64,000 nt of DNA from an uncultured cyanobacterium (GCA_903848645.1 CAINGU010000098.1:1-64000), one strand, 5' to 3'; positions 33,329 through 42,794 are shown, counted from the stretch's first letter. The notes: generated by a model not told the origin, from the letters alone. Numbers and translations are program-made.

Positions 33329-35941
33329 ATGCAGACAAAAAAAATCTCCAATTTAGAATTAGAACGGATAATTATTCCTGCTCCCGTGACATTGACAAGT
33401 GATACCCTTGCCATTAATGCAGTCAGATTAATGAGTCAGGTAGATAGTATTTGTCATCTCACCAAGGATGTAGTATCAGATACTCATCTCCAGAATGTGG
33501 AACAAGCCAGTTGTGTTCTTGTTCTAGATCAAGAATATTTAGTAGGTATTATTACGAAACAAGATGTCATAAACTGTATAGCAATGGGGGTAAATTTAGA
33601 GCAAGTTACCCTAGCAGAGGTAATGATTAAACATCCAGTTACCTTGAAAAAATCAGAATTTACCAATATTTTGGTGGTTCTAAATTTATTTCGTCAATAT
33701 AAAATATGTCACCTAGCAGTGGTAGATGATCAAGGTGGGTTAGTAGGAATTATCAACCGAAGTAGTGTATTAAATAGTATTGATCCACTGGAAATGTATG
33801 AAGAAAACCATTTTTTACGAGAAAAGGTTGATCAACTAGAAACTGAAAAAGCCGAGATATTACAAAATCAAAATACTGAATTAGAAAGTCAAGTTCATGA
33901 ACGGACTACGGAATTAATAGAGCAGATTAAGATAGATCACTTGCTGCTTATGCTTTCACAAAGAATTCGTAACTCTTTTGATTTAGATGTAATCTTGCAA
34001 ACTGCTGTTTCCGAAATTCAAGAATATTTGCAAATAGATCGGGTAATTATCTATGAATTTAACAGAGAATGGAGTGGTAAAGTTGTCGCTGAAGCACTAA
34101 GAACAGAAGAAGCTTCTTTGTTAGGTGTTGTTCTTCATGATCCTTGTTTTGCCCCTGATTGGGTTGACCATTATATGAATGGTCGGGTGCGAAAAATTCA
34201 TGATATTTATGATTGTCAGTTGTCTCCTTGTCATGTTGAATTATTAGCAACAAATCATATCCGTGCCAACCTAGTTGTACCAATTGTTTATCAAAATCAG
34301 TTATGGGGCTTAATCGGCGCTCATCAAGTTTCCCAACCCCGAATTTGGCAATCTTTAGAAGTTGATTTGCTAGAAAAGTTATCTATTCAATTAGCGATCG
34401 CTATTCAACAATCCCAACTTTATCAACAAGCTCAAAAAGAATTAAAAGAGCGAATTGCCGCACAAACAAAACTCAAAAAACTGAACCACAAATTAGAATT
34501 GCGAGTGATTGAACGTACGGAAGAATTACATCAAAGTCAAGAATATTTACGTCAAATTACCGAAAATATTGACAGTGTTTTCTGGATAAAAAGTATAAAA
34601 GAGGGTAAACTTCTCTATGTTTCACAAGCCTATCAGAAAATTTGGGGCTATTCATGTCGGGAACTATATCAATCATCCCAAAAATGGGTAGATTCTATTC
34701 ATCCAGAAGATATGCCGCACATTATTGCAGCTTTACCCAAGCAAATTTATGGTGGATATAATGAACAGTATCGCATAATTCGAGGTGATGGAGAAATCCG
34801 CTGGATCAATGATCGAGCTTTTCCTATCTGCGATCAAAAAGGTGATATTTACCGGATTGCGGGAATTGCTGAAGATATTACTCAACAAAAACAGATTGAG
34901 GAAAAACTGAAATTGCAAGAGCGAGCGATTGCTGCTAGTAATAATGGTATTGTGATCGTTGATGCCAGACTACCAGACAAAAATACAATTTTTGTTAACA
35001 CTGCATTTGAAAAAATCACAGGTTATTCAGCACAGGAAGTGATCGGAGGCAACTGCCGTTTTCTGCAAAGTAAGGATCGAAAACAACCAGGTTTAAAGGA
35101 AATTCGCACAGCTTTACAAGCTCAACAAAATTGCAAAGTTACCCTCCGTAATTATCGTAAAGATGGTAGTCTGTTTTGGAATGAACTGAGCATTTCTCCC
35201 ATTTTCGACGATCAAGGAAATCTTACTCATTTCATCGGGATTCAAAACGATGTAACTGCCCGCAAACAGGCAGAAGAACAAATAAAATCTTCTCTAAAAG
35301 AAAAAGAAATCTTGCTCAAAGAAGTTCATCATCGTGTCAAAAATAATCTCTTAGTAGTATCTAGTCTTTTAGATTGGCAAGCTGACTATATTACAGATCC
35401 AGCAGCTATCAAGATTTTTGAACAAAGTCAATATCGTATTCAATCAATGGCACTTATCCATGAAAAACTTTATCAATCTAAAAATATAGCTGAAATTGAT
35501 TTAAGTGAATATTTAGAAAATCTGGCTAAACAGTTAGAATATTCCTTAAATTCAGACTACCGCAAAATTACTATTAACTTTGATCTGCATCCCATTTTTT
35601 TGAATATCGAAACAGCTACTCCTTGTGGTTTAATTGTCAATGAATTAATTACTAATGTCTTTGAACACGCTTTCCCAAATCATGGTACAGGACAAATATG
35701 GTTAAGAGTAAAAGAAAATGCCCAAAAGCAAGTCACTATCACTATTGAAGATAATGGTGTAGGTTTACCCGCAGATTTGGATTTTCAGAATACAGAATCT
35801 TTAGGTTTGCAGTTAATTTGTTTATTAACTAAACAGTTAGAAGGAGAAATTACCGTCAGTCGTGATCATGGCACTAAATTTGTTTTAACTTTTTCAGAAC
35901 TACGTTATCAGAAGAGAATTGAAAATTATGACCAGCGTTAA
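33329..35941 (+). CDS. CBS - cyanobacteriochrome GAF (DXCF) - PAS - LOV - HisKA_2 histidine kinase
   Basis: An 870-residue kinase. Two CBS motifs (about 10-150; VLDQEYLVGIITKQDVINC, VVDDQGGLVGIINRSSV) are followed by a coiled coil. The GAF (about 205-360) has the DXCF motif DPCF at 271-274 (C273) and the canonical bilin Cys C301 in SPCH, so it is a likely blue/green- or blue/teal-type cyanobacteriochrome. A first PAS (about 405-520) has WIKSIKEGKLLYVS. A second (about 530-650) is a LOV domain, with C576 in GGNCRFLQ, NYRKDGSLFWNELSISP and FIGIQNDVT. The kinase is HisKA_2: EVHHRVKNNLLVVSSLLDW with H668, N box in IVNELITNVFEHAF, and EDNGVGLP. It starts 2 bp after the sugar permease stop and overlaps the next gene. 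Confidence 0.92.
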   Translation: MQTKKISNLELERIIIPAPVTLTSDTLAINAVRLMSQVDSICHLTKDVVSDTHLQNVEQASCVLVLDQEYLVGIITKQDVINCIAMGVNLEQVTLAEVMIKHPVTLKKSEFTNILVVLNLFRQYKICHLAVVDDQGGLVGIINRSSVLNSIDPLEMYEENHFLREKVDQLETEKAEILQNQNTELESQVHERTTELIEQIKIDHLLLMLSQRIRNSFDLDVILQTAVSEIQEYLQIDRVIIYEFNREWSGKVVAEALRTEEASLLGVVLHDPCFAPDWVDHYMNGRVRKIHDIYDCQLSPCHVELLATNHIRANLVVPIVYQNQLWGLIGAHQVSQPRIWQSLEVDLLEKLSIQLAIAIQQSQLYQQAQKELKERIAAQTKLKKLNHKLELRVIERTEELHQSQEYLRQITENIDSVFWIKSIKEGKLLYVSQAYQKIWGYSCRELYQSSQKWVDSIHPEDMPHIIAALPKQIYGGYNEQYRIIRGDGEIRWINDRAFPICDQKGDIYRIAGIAEDITQQKQIEEKLKLQERAIAASNNGIVIVDARLPDKNTIFVNTAFEKITGYSAQEVIGGNCRFLQSKDRKQPGLKEIRTALQAQQNCKVTLRNYRKDGSLFWNELSISPIFDDQGNLTHFIGIQNDVTARKQAEEQIKSSLKEKEILLKEVHHRVKNNLLVVSSLLDWQADYITDPAAIKIFEQSQYRIQSMALIHEKLYQSKNIAEIDLSEYLENLAKQLEYSLNSDYRKITINFDLHPIFLNIETATPCGLIVNELITNVFEHAFPNHGTGQIWLRVKENAQKQVTITIEDNGVGLPADLDFQNTESLGLQLICLLTKQLEGEITVSRDHGTKFVLTFSELRYQKRIENYDQR

Positions 35942-37697
35942 AATATTAATTGTTGAAGATGAACTTTTGATTGCTAATAATTTAGCCAGAAAACTAACTA
36001 AGTTGGGATATACAATTGTAGAAATTGTTTCTTCAGGGGAAAATGCTATTCGGATAGCTGGAGAAAAACAACCAGACTTAGTGCTAATGGATATTGTCAT
36101 TAAAGGTGACATGGATGGTATACAAGCTGCTGCTCAAATAGCTAAAAAATATGGGATTCCAGTTATTTATTTAACTGCCTATGCTGATAATGAAACTCTA
36201 AATAGAGCTAAAGACACAACTCCTTTTGGTTATATTCTTAAACCATTTAAGGATAGAGAATTACAAGTAACAATTGAAATTGCTCTGCAAAAACATCAAG
36301 CTGATTTAGAGCAAAAAAGACAATACATGGAACAACTTAAGGAGGTTGAGCAAAAATTCAGCCAAGTTCAAAAATTTGATCCTCTCACTAAGTTATTAAA
36401 TCGTCATGGTTTACAGGAGGAGTTTGATCACCAAGTAGAAGAATTTATTCATAATTTGATTCAGCCTAAAGAAGCATCTCCAAGTTATTTTCCCTATCTT
36501 CCTATTTTCTGTTTAAGTTTTGATCGTCTAGAACGACTTTATCAATCTCTTGACCCAGCAAATAGCGATTTACTAATCCTGACATTAACAGAAAGGTTAA
36601 AATCAGTAATTGCAGAAAATGGTATTGTTGCTCGAATTAATAGTAATGAGTTTGTCATTATTGCCAAAGCCATAGAATATCGTACCCAAGCAGTTGCTCT
36701 AGCTCAATCTTTGCTACAAAGTATCTCCAAGCCAATTCTAATTAATAGCCAAGAAATATTTATTACTGCTAGTATAGGCAGTGCATTTTACTATCATCCC
36801 TACCATTTAGAAACCTTATTACAACATTGTCGGATTGTTATAGCCAAAATCCAAAAAGGGGGAGGTAACGCCTATGAATTCTATAACCATAATCTAGATA
36901 ATACTACTGCAACCAAACAAATCACTTGGGAATCAGATTTGCACCATGCACTAGAACTTAATCAATTTCAGTTATACTTTCAACCCATAGTCAATATCAA
37001 AACTGGCGAAATTGTCGCTGCTGAAGCTTTAATTAGATGGTTACATCCTGAATATGGAATTATCCTCCCTAAAGATTTTATTCCCGTAGCTGAACAACAA
37101 GGTTTGATAATTGAACTTGGTAAATGGGTATTTAGAAATACCTTTAGATGTCTAGGAGAGAGGAAAAAGGCTGGACTACCAATCATAAAAATGTCTGTTA
37201 ATCTCTCTTCCCGTCAGTTATCTCATCCCGCACTATCTCAAGAACTGACTAATATATTAATTGAGCAAAAGGTCAGTGCTAAATTCATTTCTCTAGAAGT
37301 GGATGAAAGCATTTTTGAAGAAGATAGCAACTTAGCTGTCCGTCGTCTGCGCTTAATTAAAGCCTTGGGATTTGAAATAACTCTTGATAGTTTTGGTAGT
37401 GATAAATCATCATTAAACTATCTGAGTAAGTTTCCATTTGATACCGTAAAAATGGATAGCTCTCTGGCGAAAAATTTAAAACTGACACCAGCAAACGAAA
37501 CCATTGTTGCTAGTATTATTGATTTAGCCCGAAAATTAAATATGGAAATTGTTGCGAAAGGAGTAGAAAGAAAAAATGAACTCCAATTTTTCTACCAGCA
37601 TCAATGTTATCATGTCCAAGGTAATCTCTTTAGTCGCCCTATTCCGGCATCAGAATTTATAAATTTACCTAATTCCTTGGTAATTCCTAGCATTTAG
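35928..37697 (+). CDS. Receiver - degenerate GGDEF - EAL protein
   Basis: About 589 residues from the ATG at 35928, inside the 3' end of the kinase (14-bp overlap; a TTG at 35919 is also in frame). The receiver is intact (VEDELLI; LMDIVIKGDMDG; YILKPF). The GGDEF domain has lost its motif: RINSNEF at about 236-242. The EAL domain keeps EALIR (366-370), VNLSSRQL, LEVDES, VKMDSS and HVQGNLFSRP. It lacks the second metal Asp of DDFGTG (D487-S488 in LDSFGSD) and has AKGVE for AEGVE. It is either an inactive c-di-GMP binder or a weak phosphodiesterase. Translational overlap marks it as the kinase's partner. Confidence 0.93.
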   Translation: MTSVKILIVEDELLIANNLARKLTKLGYTIVEIVSSGENAIRIAGEKQPDLVLMDIVIKGDMDGIQAAAQIAKKYGIPVIYLTAYADNETLNRAKDTTPFGYILKPFKDRELQVTIEIALQKHQADLEQKRQYMEQLKEVEQKFSQVQKFDPLTKLLNRHGLQEEFDHQVEEFIHNLIQPKEASPSYFPYLPIFCLSFDRLERLYQSLDPANSDLLILTLTERLKSVIAENGIVARINSNEFVIIAKAIEYRTQAVALAQSLLQSISKPILINSQEIFITASIGSAFYYHPYHLETLLQHCRIVIAKIQKGGGNAYEFYNHNLDNTTATKQITWESDLHHALELNQFQLYFQPIVNIKTGEIVAAEALIRWLHPEYGIILPKDFIPVAEQQGLIIELGKWVFRNTFRCLGERKKAGLPIIKMSVNLSSRQLSHPALSQELTNILIEQKVSAKFISLEVDESIFEEDSNLAVRRLRLIKALGFEITLDSFGSDKSSLNYLSKFPFDTVKMDSSLAKNLKLTPANETIVASIIDLARKLNMEIVAKGVERKNELQFFYQHQCYHVQGNLFSRPIPASEFINLPNSLVIPSI

Positions 37698-37723
37698 AGG
37701 AAGATAGAAGGAGTTAAAAATAA

Positions 37724-38089
37724 ATGCAACCTGCGAGAACATTTGAAGATTTAATAGTTTGGCAAAAAGCACATCAATTTGTGCTAGGAATATATCAATT
37801 AACTGCAAATTTTCTCAAATCAGAAATATATGGACTTACTTCTCAGTTTAGACGCGCATCAGTTTCTATTCTTGCAAATATCGCTGAAGGATTTAAGAAG
37901 AAAGGAAATATAGATAAAGTAAGATTTATGAATATTACACAAGCTTCTTTAGAAGAATGTAGATACTATCTTATTCTCACAAATGATTTAGGATATGGTG
38001 ATACATCAGAATTGATGTTAAAACTGCAAGAAGTTAGTAAATTATTAGATAGTTATGCAAAAGCTATTCTCAACAATTCTACCTCCTAA
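37724..38089 (+). CDS. Four-helix bundle protein (S23/IVP family)
   Basis: A 121-residue helical protein with family features: RTFEDLIVWQKAHQFVLGIYQ, YGLTSQFRRASVSILANIAEG, RFMNITQASLEECRYYLI. Family members (TIGR02436) were first found inside 23S rRNA intervening sequences, but here the gene is free-standing, 27 bp after the EAL gene, and probably the last gene of the transcript. Function is unknown. Confidence 0.9.
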   Translation: MQPARTFEDLIVWQKAHQFVLGIYQLTANFLKSEIYGLTSQFRRASVSILANIAEGFKKKGNIDKVRFMNITQASLEECRYYLILTNDLGYGDTSELMLKLQEVSKLLDSYAKAILNNSTS

Positions 38090-38151
38090 CCTGGATTTCT
38101 TCTTCTTCTTTCTGACTCCTGACTCCTGACTCCTTATATTTAGAAAAGTAC

Positions 38152-39477
38152 ATGGCCAATTCTCGTTTACAGTTATTAGTTTTAAGCAATGGTCATGGAG
38201 AAGATATCATTGCTGTGCGGATTATCCAGGCTCTGCAACAATTACCTGTTCCACCAGATATTTTTGCTTTACCAATAGTTGGTCAAGGACGTGCTTACCA
38301 AAAAATAGATGTTCCCATGATTGGTAAAGTGCAAACTATGCCTTCTGGTGGTTTTATCTATATGGATGGCCGCGAATTAATGCGCGATGTGGGCGGTGGC
38401 TTGGTGCAGTTGACTCTTAATCAAATTCAATCTGTACGCCGTTGGGTAAGTTCACAGACAAAGTTAGGTAATCAAAAAGCTGTTTTAGCTGTGGGGGATA
38501 TTGTCCCTTTATTATTTGCAGCGTTCAGTAGTGCTAATTATGCCTTTGTAGGTACGGCTAAATCAGAATATTATGTGCGTGATGAAGCGGGATTATTACC
38601 GAGAAAATCTAAATCCGCATGGTGGGAAAATTTTTCTGGTTCAATTTACCATCCTTGGGAAAGGTGGTTAATGAGTCGTCGTCGTTGTCGCGCTGTGTTT
38701 CCCAGAGATTCTCTGACCACGGAAATTTTAAAAAAATGGCCAATTCCCGCTGTGGATGTGGGGAATCCCATGATGGATGGTTTACAGACAACTCTGAACG
38801 CACAGCAGTTTTATCGTCCTGATGCTGAACAGGAGGAAGTGATTCGTCCTTTGATTGTGACTCTGTTGCCTGGTTCTCGTGCGCCGGAAGCTTACAATAA
38901 TTGGGAAATCATCATGATTGCTGTATCCGCGCTGATGGCTGGTTTACGACAACCAGGTTCTGTATTCCACTCTGCGGGAACGATGATTTTTTTAGGAGCA
39001 ATTTCTCCTGGTTTAGATTGTAGTATTTTATCCCAAACTTTACATATTCAAGGTTGGCGACTTTGTGAAGAATCTCCTTTACCAATTTCTGACCCCGACA
39101 GCTTGACTTTTAAACAAAAAAATGCTTATTTCATCTTGACCCAACAAGCTTATAATGACTGCTTGTATTGGGGTGATGTAGCCATTGCAATGGCCGGAAC
39201 TGCAACAGAACAATTTATCGGTTTAGGAAAACCAGCGATCGCTATTCCCGGTCATGGTCCCCAATATAACCCCGGTTTTGCAGAAGCCCAAAGTCGGCTG
39301 TTAGGACTATCTCTCACCCTAGTTAACCAACCATCACAAGTTCTCCCAGCCATCCAATCTCTACTCAAAAATCCTGACTTTTTACATGAAATTGCCGAAA
39401 ATGGAATTCAGCGCATGGGACGTGCAGGCGCAGCACAACGGATTGCAGAATGTTTACAAGAAAGATTGGTTAGGTAA
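38152..39477 (+). CDS. Lipid-A-disaccharide-synthase-related protein
   Basis: A 441-residue protein of the TIGR03492 family: LQLLVLSNGHGEDIIAVRI at the start, FALPIVGQGRAYQ, MPSGGFIYMDGRELMRDVGG, RCRAVFPRDSLT, then VTLLPGSRAPEAYNNW and GTATEQFIGLGKPAIAIPGHG typical of GT-B nucleotide-sugar binding. It is distantly related to LpxB; the reaction is unproved, and cyanobacteria usually have a separate LpxB. Its final two codons and stop codon lie within the GGTAATT repeat array that begins at 39473. Confidence 0.9.
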   Translation: MANSRLQLLVLSNGHGEDIIAVRIIQALQQLPVPPDIFALPIVGQGRAYQKIDVPMIGKVQTMPSGGFIYMDGRELMRDVGGGLVQLTLNQIQSVRRWVSSQTKLGNQKAVLAVGDIVPLLFAAFSSANYAFVGTAKSEYYVRDEAGLLPRKSKSAWWENFSGSIYHPWERWLMSRRRCRAVFPRDSLTTEILKKWPIPAVDVGNPMMDGLQTTLNAQQFYRPDAEQEEVIRPLIVTLLPGSRAPEAYNNWEIIMIAVSALMAGLRQPGSVFHSAGTMIFLGAISPGLDCSILSQTLHIQGWRLCEESPLPISDPDSLTFKQKNAYFILTQQAYNDCLYWGDVAIAMAGTATEQFIGLGKPAIAIPGHGPQYNPGFAEAQSRLLGLSLTLVNQPSQVLPAIQSLLKNPDFLHEIAENGIQRMGRAGAAQRIAECLQERLVR

Positions 39478-39549
39478 TTGGTAATTGGTAATTGGTAATT
39501 GGTAATTGGTAATTGGTAATTGGTAATTGGTAATTGGTAATTGGTAATT
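39473..39549. repeat. STRR heptamer GGTAATT x 11, overlapping a stop codon
   Basis: Eleven perfect tandem copies of GGTAATT. The first copy contains the stop codon of the upstream lipid-A-synthase-related gene, so the array was inserted or expanded at that codon. Confidence 0.95.
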
Positions 39550-39560
39550 GGGAGAAATTT

Positions 39561-39636
39561 CTTTCTCTCTTCTTCTTTCTTCTTCTTTCTTCTTTCTTCT
39601 TCTTTCTTCTTCTTTCTTCTTTCTCCTGACTCCTTT
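39561..39636. repeat. Pyrimidine-rich repeat TTCTTCTTTC
   Basis: Irregular copies of TTCTTCTTTC between convergent genes, next to the GGTAATT array. Ends in a TCCTGACTCC unit. Confidence 0.8.
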
Positions 39637-39637
39637 G

Positions 39638-40360
39638 TCAAACTACCAAACCAGAACGTAAAGCGCGAACTGCGGCTTGGGTACGATCATCAGCACAGAG
39701 TTTATTTAAAATATTGCGAACATGAGTTTTTACTGTTCCCACGGTGATATATAACTTCTCAGCGATTTGTGAATTACTACAACCAGCCACAATCAACTCT
39801 AAAATTTCCAGTTCTCGTTGGGTGAGGGGATAGGTTTCTAAAACTTGTTCGTATGCTGTATCTAGGGCTTCGATTTTTACCGTTTTCGGCTTATCCGATG
39901 ATTGCTGATCACCAGGAACACCTTGACGCATTTTTCGTAATACTACATTAGCGATCGCTGGATCAATCCAAGAGTTACCACTGAAAGTTACTTGTACAGC
40001 TTCAATAAATTTATTAACACTTGTATCCTTCATATAATAAGAATCTGCTCCTGCTGCAAAAGCCGCCAAAACAACATTTTCTGTATTATTCATCGTCAAA
40101 ATCAAGATCTTTGTCTGGGATTGTCCTGTTTCCGCCTGATAACGTCTAAATTTGCGCGTCAGTTCAATTCCATCCATATCAGGTAAACCAATATCTATCA
40201 CAGCTACATCTGGTTTAGTGGTTTCTAAAAGCTTGAGTCCCAGAGTGGCATTGGCCGCCTCACCAATCACTTTAAAACCGCCATGTAACTGCAATTCAGT
40301 TTTAAGTCCCATGCGGGTTAAATCATGATCTTCAATTAACAGAATACTAATTTCACTCAT
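39638..40360 (-). CDS. NarL/FixJ-type response regulator
   Basis: A 240-residue protein. The receiver (1-125) has LIEDHDLTRMG, the phosphoacceptor in VAVIDIGLPDMDGIEL, LILTMNN and YYMKDTSV. The linker is about 50 residues (RKMRQGVPGDQQSSDK), longer than usual. The LuxR HTH is LTQRELEILELIVAGCSNSQIAEKL in two pieces, with TVGTVKTHVRNILNKL. It binds DNA as a dimer when phosphorylated. No kinase is adjacent; it is convergent with the lipid-A-synthase-related gene. Confidence 0.93.
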   Translation of the reverse strand: MSEISILLIEDHDLTRMGLKTELQLHGGFKVIGEAANATLGLKLLETTKPDVAVIDIGLPDMDGIELTRKFRRYQAETGQSQTKILILTMNNTENVVLAAFAAGADSYYMKDTSVNKFIEAVQVTFSGNSWIDPAIANVVLRKMRQGVPGDQQSSDKPKTVKIEALDTAYEQVLETYPLTQRELEILELIVAGCSNSQIAEKLYITVGTVKTHVRNILNKLCADDRTQAAVRALRSGLVV

Positions 40361-41313
40361 CTTGTTACACCCATGATAATCAGAGCTTTTACACCACTAA
40401 CACTAACTAAAACTTTTTCTTATTTTTCTTATAAATTTCATCTAATTCACCCAACCCCAGCATAGATGATCCTATAACTATTGAACATCTATCTAAAGAA
40501 GTAATAAATTGTAGATTTTGCAATTTAGATAGATATAAAAATCTAGCTAAAGGTATATAGATATTTATCCCAAAACAAATGAGATTATTGAGACGAATCA
40601 GAAAAATTACAATTAAAGCATGATCACCAAATTTGCAATAAACTCCATAGCAGTTGCCAGATCAGATAGATTTTTCATAAAACACAGCTAATTCTACGCT
40701 ATCAGACACAATAGGACTTTCCGCTCTTTTCTCTACTAATTAGCTGGATACAATTAAATATACAACCTCTCTGCTAAACTTCTTGCCTACAAAGGTAAAG
40801 GCTTTAAAACCACCTATTTATAAGAGGTAATAATACGGATTTAAGGAGTGATTTTTATTTAGCCATTACCACCATTATTTAAGTAAAAATCTCAAGCTGG
40901 TGGTACACAATGTTTCCATGCAACTCTCACTAATGGGTGAGGACAGTTGATGAATTACTAATTTACAATATTTTTAACTGGATCAAGTATTTTATTTTAC
41001 TTGAGATTAAATCTACTAATCCAGCAAAACATCATGTTCATTGTCAATGTAAAGATTTACCAAAATTCAGCAAATTTAGGCAAAAAAATTGGATTCAATA
41101 GTGCAAAAAGGCGCAAAATTCATTAAGATACTATGAGTAGAGAATAATTACTATGAGGTGATAAATCGCAAACAAATAATCTGTAAAAACCCTGAATTCA
41201 TCCGGGTCTATTCATTCTTGGAGACAGCAAACATCATTATTTGTATACTCTAGAGACTGTAAAATCACAAATGCTGAACATCAATCTGTATTGAACAGCG
41301 AAGTTAAAAACCG
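40361..41313. other. Long intergenic region, no gene or known RNA seen
   Basis: 953 bp, AT-rich, with no ORF of note in six frames. The last 300 bp before 41314 presumably carry the promoter and 5' leader of the receiver-kinase gene. No riboswitch or tRNA pattern was recognised. The size is unusual in this otherwise compact window. Confidence 0.45.
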
Positions 41314-42669
41314 ATGGAAGAGAAACTAAAAATTTTAGTTGTAGAAGATGATGAGGTAGACCGAGTGATAGTACGTCTAGCCATGACTGAAGCAGGTATG
41401 AGGATGGAACTTGATGAAGTCAAAGATGGGAATCATGGGTTCTCTGCTCTCATCAATAACCACTATGACTGCGTATTTCTCGACTATCACTTACGGAATC
41501 AAGATTGCTTAACATTAATTCACAAAATAAATTCTTCAGGAATCAAAGTTCCTTTAATCATCCTCATCAATTCAGGAAATGAAGCAATAGCTGAAGACTG
41601 TATCCAAGCAGGTGCTACCCAGTATTTTATCAAGTCTACATTATCTTCAGCAACCATAGCTCAAATGTTACGTAGTGCAATTCGTATACATCATACAAAA
41701 ATGCAGCTAGATTTAGTAAATCAACAACTTCAAGAAAGTCGTGAACAGCTAAGTTTTCAGGAGCAAGAATTAACAGCACAACAAGAACAGATTCAGTTAC
41801 AAAACCTCGAACTTTTGGCAACATCAAGGTTAAAATCATTATTTTTAGCCACTATATCCCATGAGTTAAGAACTCCAATGAATGCGATTATTGGATTTTC
41901 GCAGATTCTCTTACGTCCGAAATTTGGTCTATTGACAAATCAACAAATGGAGATGGTAGAGAAAATTTTTAGTAATGGTAAAGATCTACTGGTGAAGATC
42001 AATGAAATCATCGAATTTTCTCAGCTAGAAGCCGGGAAATTAGAACTAAATCCCAAAACATTGGATTTATCAGAAGTTGTTAATAATACGGTGACAGAAA
42101 TCCGTTCTCTAGCTGAAGCCAAAAATTTATCTTTGCTAGTTAAAACAAATTTAGAAAATAAACTAGTATTTAATGATGCAGCGCGATTACGGCAAATTTT
42201 AATTCATTTGCTGACCAATGCTGTTAAATTTACAGAATCGGGAAGTATTTGCGTAGAAATCAAAGAAAGCAATAAAAATCAAGTTACAATTACTGTACAA
42301 GATACAGGAATCGGTATTGCTTCTAGAGATTTTCAAAACATTTTTGCCGCATTTCATCAAGTTGATCAAGGCCTCAGCCGTAAATATTCGGGTATAGGTT
42401 TGGGTTTAGCTATTATTAATTCACTAGTACGGATAATGGGAGGAGAAATATCCATAGAAAGTCAATTAGGAATCGGTTCAATGTTTAAAATAGAATTACC
42501 ACGGAAAATTAAGTTAGTCGGAGATTTAGATGATGTAGTTTTTCTTCCCCATCAAAATCATTTTTATTCTGTACATACCCCTCATAAAGCATCATTGAAA
42601 AAGGAGTCAGGAGTCAGTAGCCAGGAGTCAGAATCAATCAGTCGAGGATTCACACCCGCAACTGATTGA
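41314..42669 (+). CDS. Receiver - histidine kinase hybrid (N-terminal receiver)
   Basis: A 451-residue cytoplasmic protein. The receiver (1-125) has VVEDDEVDRVI, CVFLDYHLRNQD and YFIKSTLS. A coiled coil of about 50 residues follows, then the H box ISHELRTPMNAI with H183, a HATPase with LIHLLTNAVKF, DTGIGIASRDF and GIGLGLAIINSL. Such receiver-first kinases receive phosphate from a separate kinase. The last 20 residues (from about codon 430) are encoded by an inverted-repeat element inserted across the 3' end, giving a tail of SGVSSQESESISRG type not expected from the family. Confidence 0.93.
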   Translation: MEEKLKILVVEDDEVDRVIVRLAMTEAGMRMELDEVKDGNHGFSALINNHYDCVFLDYHLRNQDCLTLIHKINSSGIKVPLIILINSGNEAIAEDCIQAGATQYFIKSTLSSATIAQMLRSAIRIHHTKMQLDLVNQQLQESREQLSFQEQELTAQQEQIQLQNLELLATSRLKSLFLATISHELRTPMNAIIGFSQILLRPKFGLLTNQQMEMVEKIFSNGKDLLVKINEIIEFSQLEAGKLELNPKTLDLSEVVNNTVTEIRSLAEAKNLSLLVKTNLENKLVFNDAARLRQILIHLLTNAVKFTESGSICVEIKESNKNQVTITVQDTGIGIASRDFQNIFAAFHQVDQGLSRKYSGIGLGLAIINSLVRIMGGEISIESQLGIGSMFKIELPRKIKLVGDLDDVVFLPHQNHFYSVHTPHKASLKKESGVSSQESESISRGFTPATD

Positions 42670-42766
42670 AGACCACCAAATCTACGATTTAGTGGGGGTG
42701 CAAAAACGCCGGTTATTCATCCGCCACTCGCACAGAATTCATTCTGACTTCTTCTTCCTGACTCCT
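42602..42766. mobile_element. MITE-like inverted-repeat element, 165 bp
   Basis: The ends AGGAGTCAGGA and (inverted) TCCTGACTCCT form terminal inverted repeats, extended inward to GTCAGAAT/ATTCTGAC. Inside are a CAATCAGT/ACTGATTG stem (42635-42668) and a hairpin CCACCAAATC-TAC-GATTTAGTGG. It has no coding capacity. The left 68 bp lies within the receiver-kinase gene and gives its stop codon. Similar repeat sequences are familiar from other Nostocales genomes. Confidence 0.7.
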
Positions 42767-42794
42767 CTATTCTCTTATAAAAAGTTGATTAATT

